Positions 5,107 to 6,002 of a DNA stretch of 6,002 nucleotides are shown here, piece after piece. Each line of letters starts with the position of its first letter. Position 1 is the stretch's first letter. The notes below the pieces were generated by a model. The model had not been told where the DNA came from, did no database searches, and worked only from the letters and a program-made list of their open reading frames with translations. The stretch spans positions 9,102 through 15,103 of the forward strand of contig DDZT01000080.1 in assembly GCA_002346435.1 (NCBI GenBank), given 5' to 3'. Source of the stretch: Anaerolineales bacterium UBA3001 (GTDB lineage: Bacteria; Chloroflexota; Anaerolineae; Anaerolineales; UBA11657). Made by a program: the position numbers and the translations under genes.

Positions 5107-5832
5107 CTAAATTAACGGGCGTTTCTTAGGTATCCCTGGACGACGTGGATATTTCTTTGGAGTTGCAGATATCTTCCTCATGACGATTAAATGTCGGGTT
5201 TGGTTAATGCCCGGTAAGTCGACAGGTACTATTTGATCTAGGCGTCCTCCTAGTTGAGACAAAGCTGACGTAGCTTTCGAGATTTCGAACTCAGATACTA
5301 GGGTTTTTTGGGCTATACAGTATCCAGACACACGAGTTAATGGTAATAAATATTCCGCTAGTATTGGTAGGCTTGCTACGGCACGGGCAATAGCCCAGTC
5401 ATAATTTTCTCTATGGACACAATCTTGACCAAGTTGTTCAACGCGCTTATTTAATACTTGGGCATTAGATAGTCCGATTTCGGTAATTATCTGATTCATG
5501 AATACACACTTTTTTTCTGTCGATTCGACAAGAGAAACATCAATGTTGGAGTTTATAATTGCCATAGGTATTCCTGGAAATCCCGCTCCTGAGCCGACAT
5601 CAACCAATTGGATTCTTGCATGTTTGCCTGATATATTGTGTAGTGGTAGAAGGCACGATAATGAATCCAGAAAATGTTGTACCAAAATGTCCTGGCTGTC
5701 CAGTATTCTAGTTAGATTGATATTCTCATTCCAACGTTTCAATTCTGTTTCATAGAAGTGGAATGCATCCACCTGCAACTTAGTTAGATGTATGCCTAGT
5801 AATTCGTGTACCAGATGTGTTAATGTTGCCAT
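5107..5832 (-). CDS. rsmG: 16S rRNA (guanine-N7) methyltransferase RsmG (GidB)
   Basis: RsmG uses S-adenosylmethionine to make the conserved 7-methylguanosine in the 530 loop of 16S rRNA (G527 in E. coli); in several bacteria its loss gives low-level streptomycin resistance. The 241-residue protein shows the family landmarks in order: LKRWNENINLT (31-41), HFLDSLS (53-59), the SAM-binding loop VDVGSGAGFPGIP (77-89), LVES at the end of the next strand (101-104), ARAVASLP (149-156), and the basic tail KKYPRRPGIPKKRPL. All are intact. The ATG at 5832 overlaps the end of the upstream pyrD-like gene by 13 bp, and no Shine-Dalgarno precedes it, so translation is probably coupled. The usual partner mnmG (gidA) is not visible. 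It converges with recF, so the two transcripts probably overlap at their 3' ends. Confidence 0.96.
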   Translation of the reverse strand: MATLTHLVHELLGIHLTKLQVDAFHFYETELKRWNENINLTRILDSQDILVQHFLDSLSCLLPLHNISGKHARIQLVDVGSGAGFPGIPMAIINSNIDVSLVESTEKKCVFMNQIITEIGLSNAQVLNKRVEQLGQDCVHRENYDWAIARAVASLPILAEYLLPLTRVSGYCIAQKTLVSEFEISKATSALSQLGGRLDQIVPVDLPGINQTRHLIVMRKISATPKKYPRRPGIPKKRPLI

Positions 5833-6002
5833 GATTGCAAAATTGAATTTACTTTACTTGGTTTTATCCATACTATAGAACCTAGTTGAACCGCTTTAGC
5901 ACCTGCTTCTAGAAGTGTCTTGGCTTGGTCATTATTCTGTACATCACCTGTAGCTATTATAGGTAATTTAATTGTCATAGACAGTTTTCTAACTAATGTT
6001 AG
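5820..6002 (-). CDS. Dihydroorotate dehydrogenase-like protein, C-terminal 60 residues (runs off right edge)
   Basis: The frame enters from the right edge and stops with TAA at 5822-5820. The visible 60 residues contain KLPIIATGDVQNNDQAKTLL and EAGAKAVQLGS, the pattern of the last beta-alpha units of FMN-binding TIM barrels of the dihydroorotate dehydrogenase (PyrD) type. There the strand and glycine loop, then AGA-x-x-VQ-x-G, hold the FMN phosphate. PyrD oxidises dihydroorotate to orotate in pyrimidine synthesis. Oddly, the usual GG of the loop reads GD here. Other FMN barrels, such as nitronate monooxygenase, have similar ends, so the exact enzyme is not certain from this fragment. The catalytic residues lie outside the window. 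It overlaps rsmG by 13 bp and is probably co-transcribed with it. Confidence 0.7.
   Translation of the reverse strand, partial: LTLVRKLSMTIKLPIIATGDVQNNDQAKTLLEAGAKAVQLGSIVWIKPSKVNSILQSWQH

Overview
The window looks like chromosomal DNA of a free-living bacterium, most likely a member of the Chloroflexota (Anaerolineae or Dehalococcoidia/SAR202-like). The clues are an immune-inhibitor-A-like secreted protease with a C-terminal layout I associate with that phylum, and a small amino-terminal protein fragment resembling a hypothetical family I recall from it. The DNA is AT-rich by eye, codon use is uniform, and there is no transposase, integrase, tRNA, rRNA or CRISPR array. The phylum is an inference from recalled family resemblance; no search was run.

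Layout from left to right: a minus-strand hypothetical protein cut off by the left edge (1-257); a minus-strand short-chain dehydrogenase/reductase (317-1177); a short divergent intergenic region with a good promoter and Shine-Dalgarno; a 52-residue YtxH-like membrane protein on the plus strand (1321-1479); a large minus-strand exported zinc metalloprotease (1550-3670); a roughly 210-bp divergent regulatory region with several overlapping inverted repeats and perfect TATAAT hexamers (3671-3881); recF on the plus strand (3882-5096); rsmG on the minus strand, convergent with recF with a 10-bp gap (5107-5832); and the 3' end of a dihydroorotate-dehydrogenase-like gene, upstream of rsmG and overlapping it by 13 bp (5820-6002).

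The genes do not form one pathway. recF (recombinational gap repair) and rsmG (16S rRNA m7G methylation) are housekeeping genes. rsmG is probably co-transcribed behind the pyrD-like gene. The protease and the YtxH-like protein belong to the cell envelope or secretome. The dehydrogenase has no assignable substrate.

I see no clear novel multi-gene system. The most unusual signal is the protease-recF intergenic region. One arm there can pair perfectly with either of two partners (10 bp or 12 bp), and back-to-back TATAAT boxes sit inside the symmetry. This suggests a divergent operator or a switchable leader.
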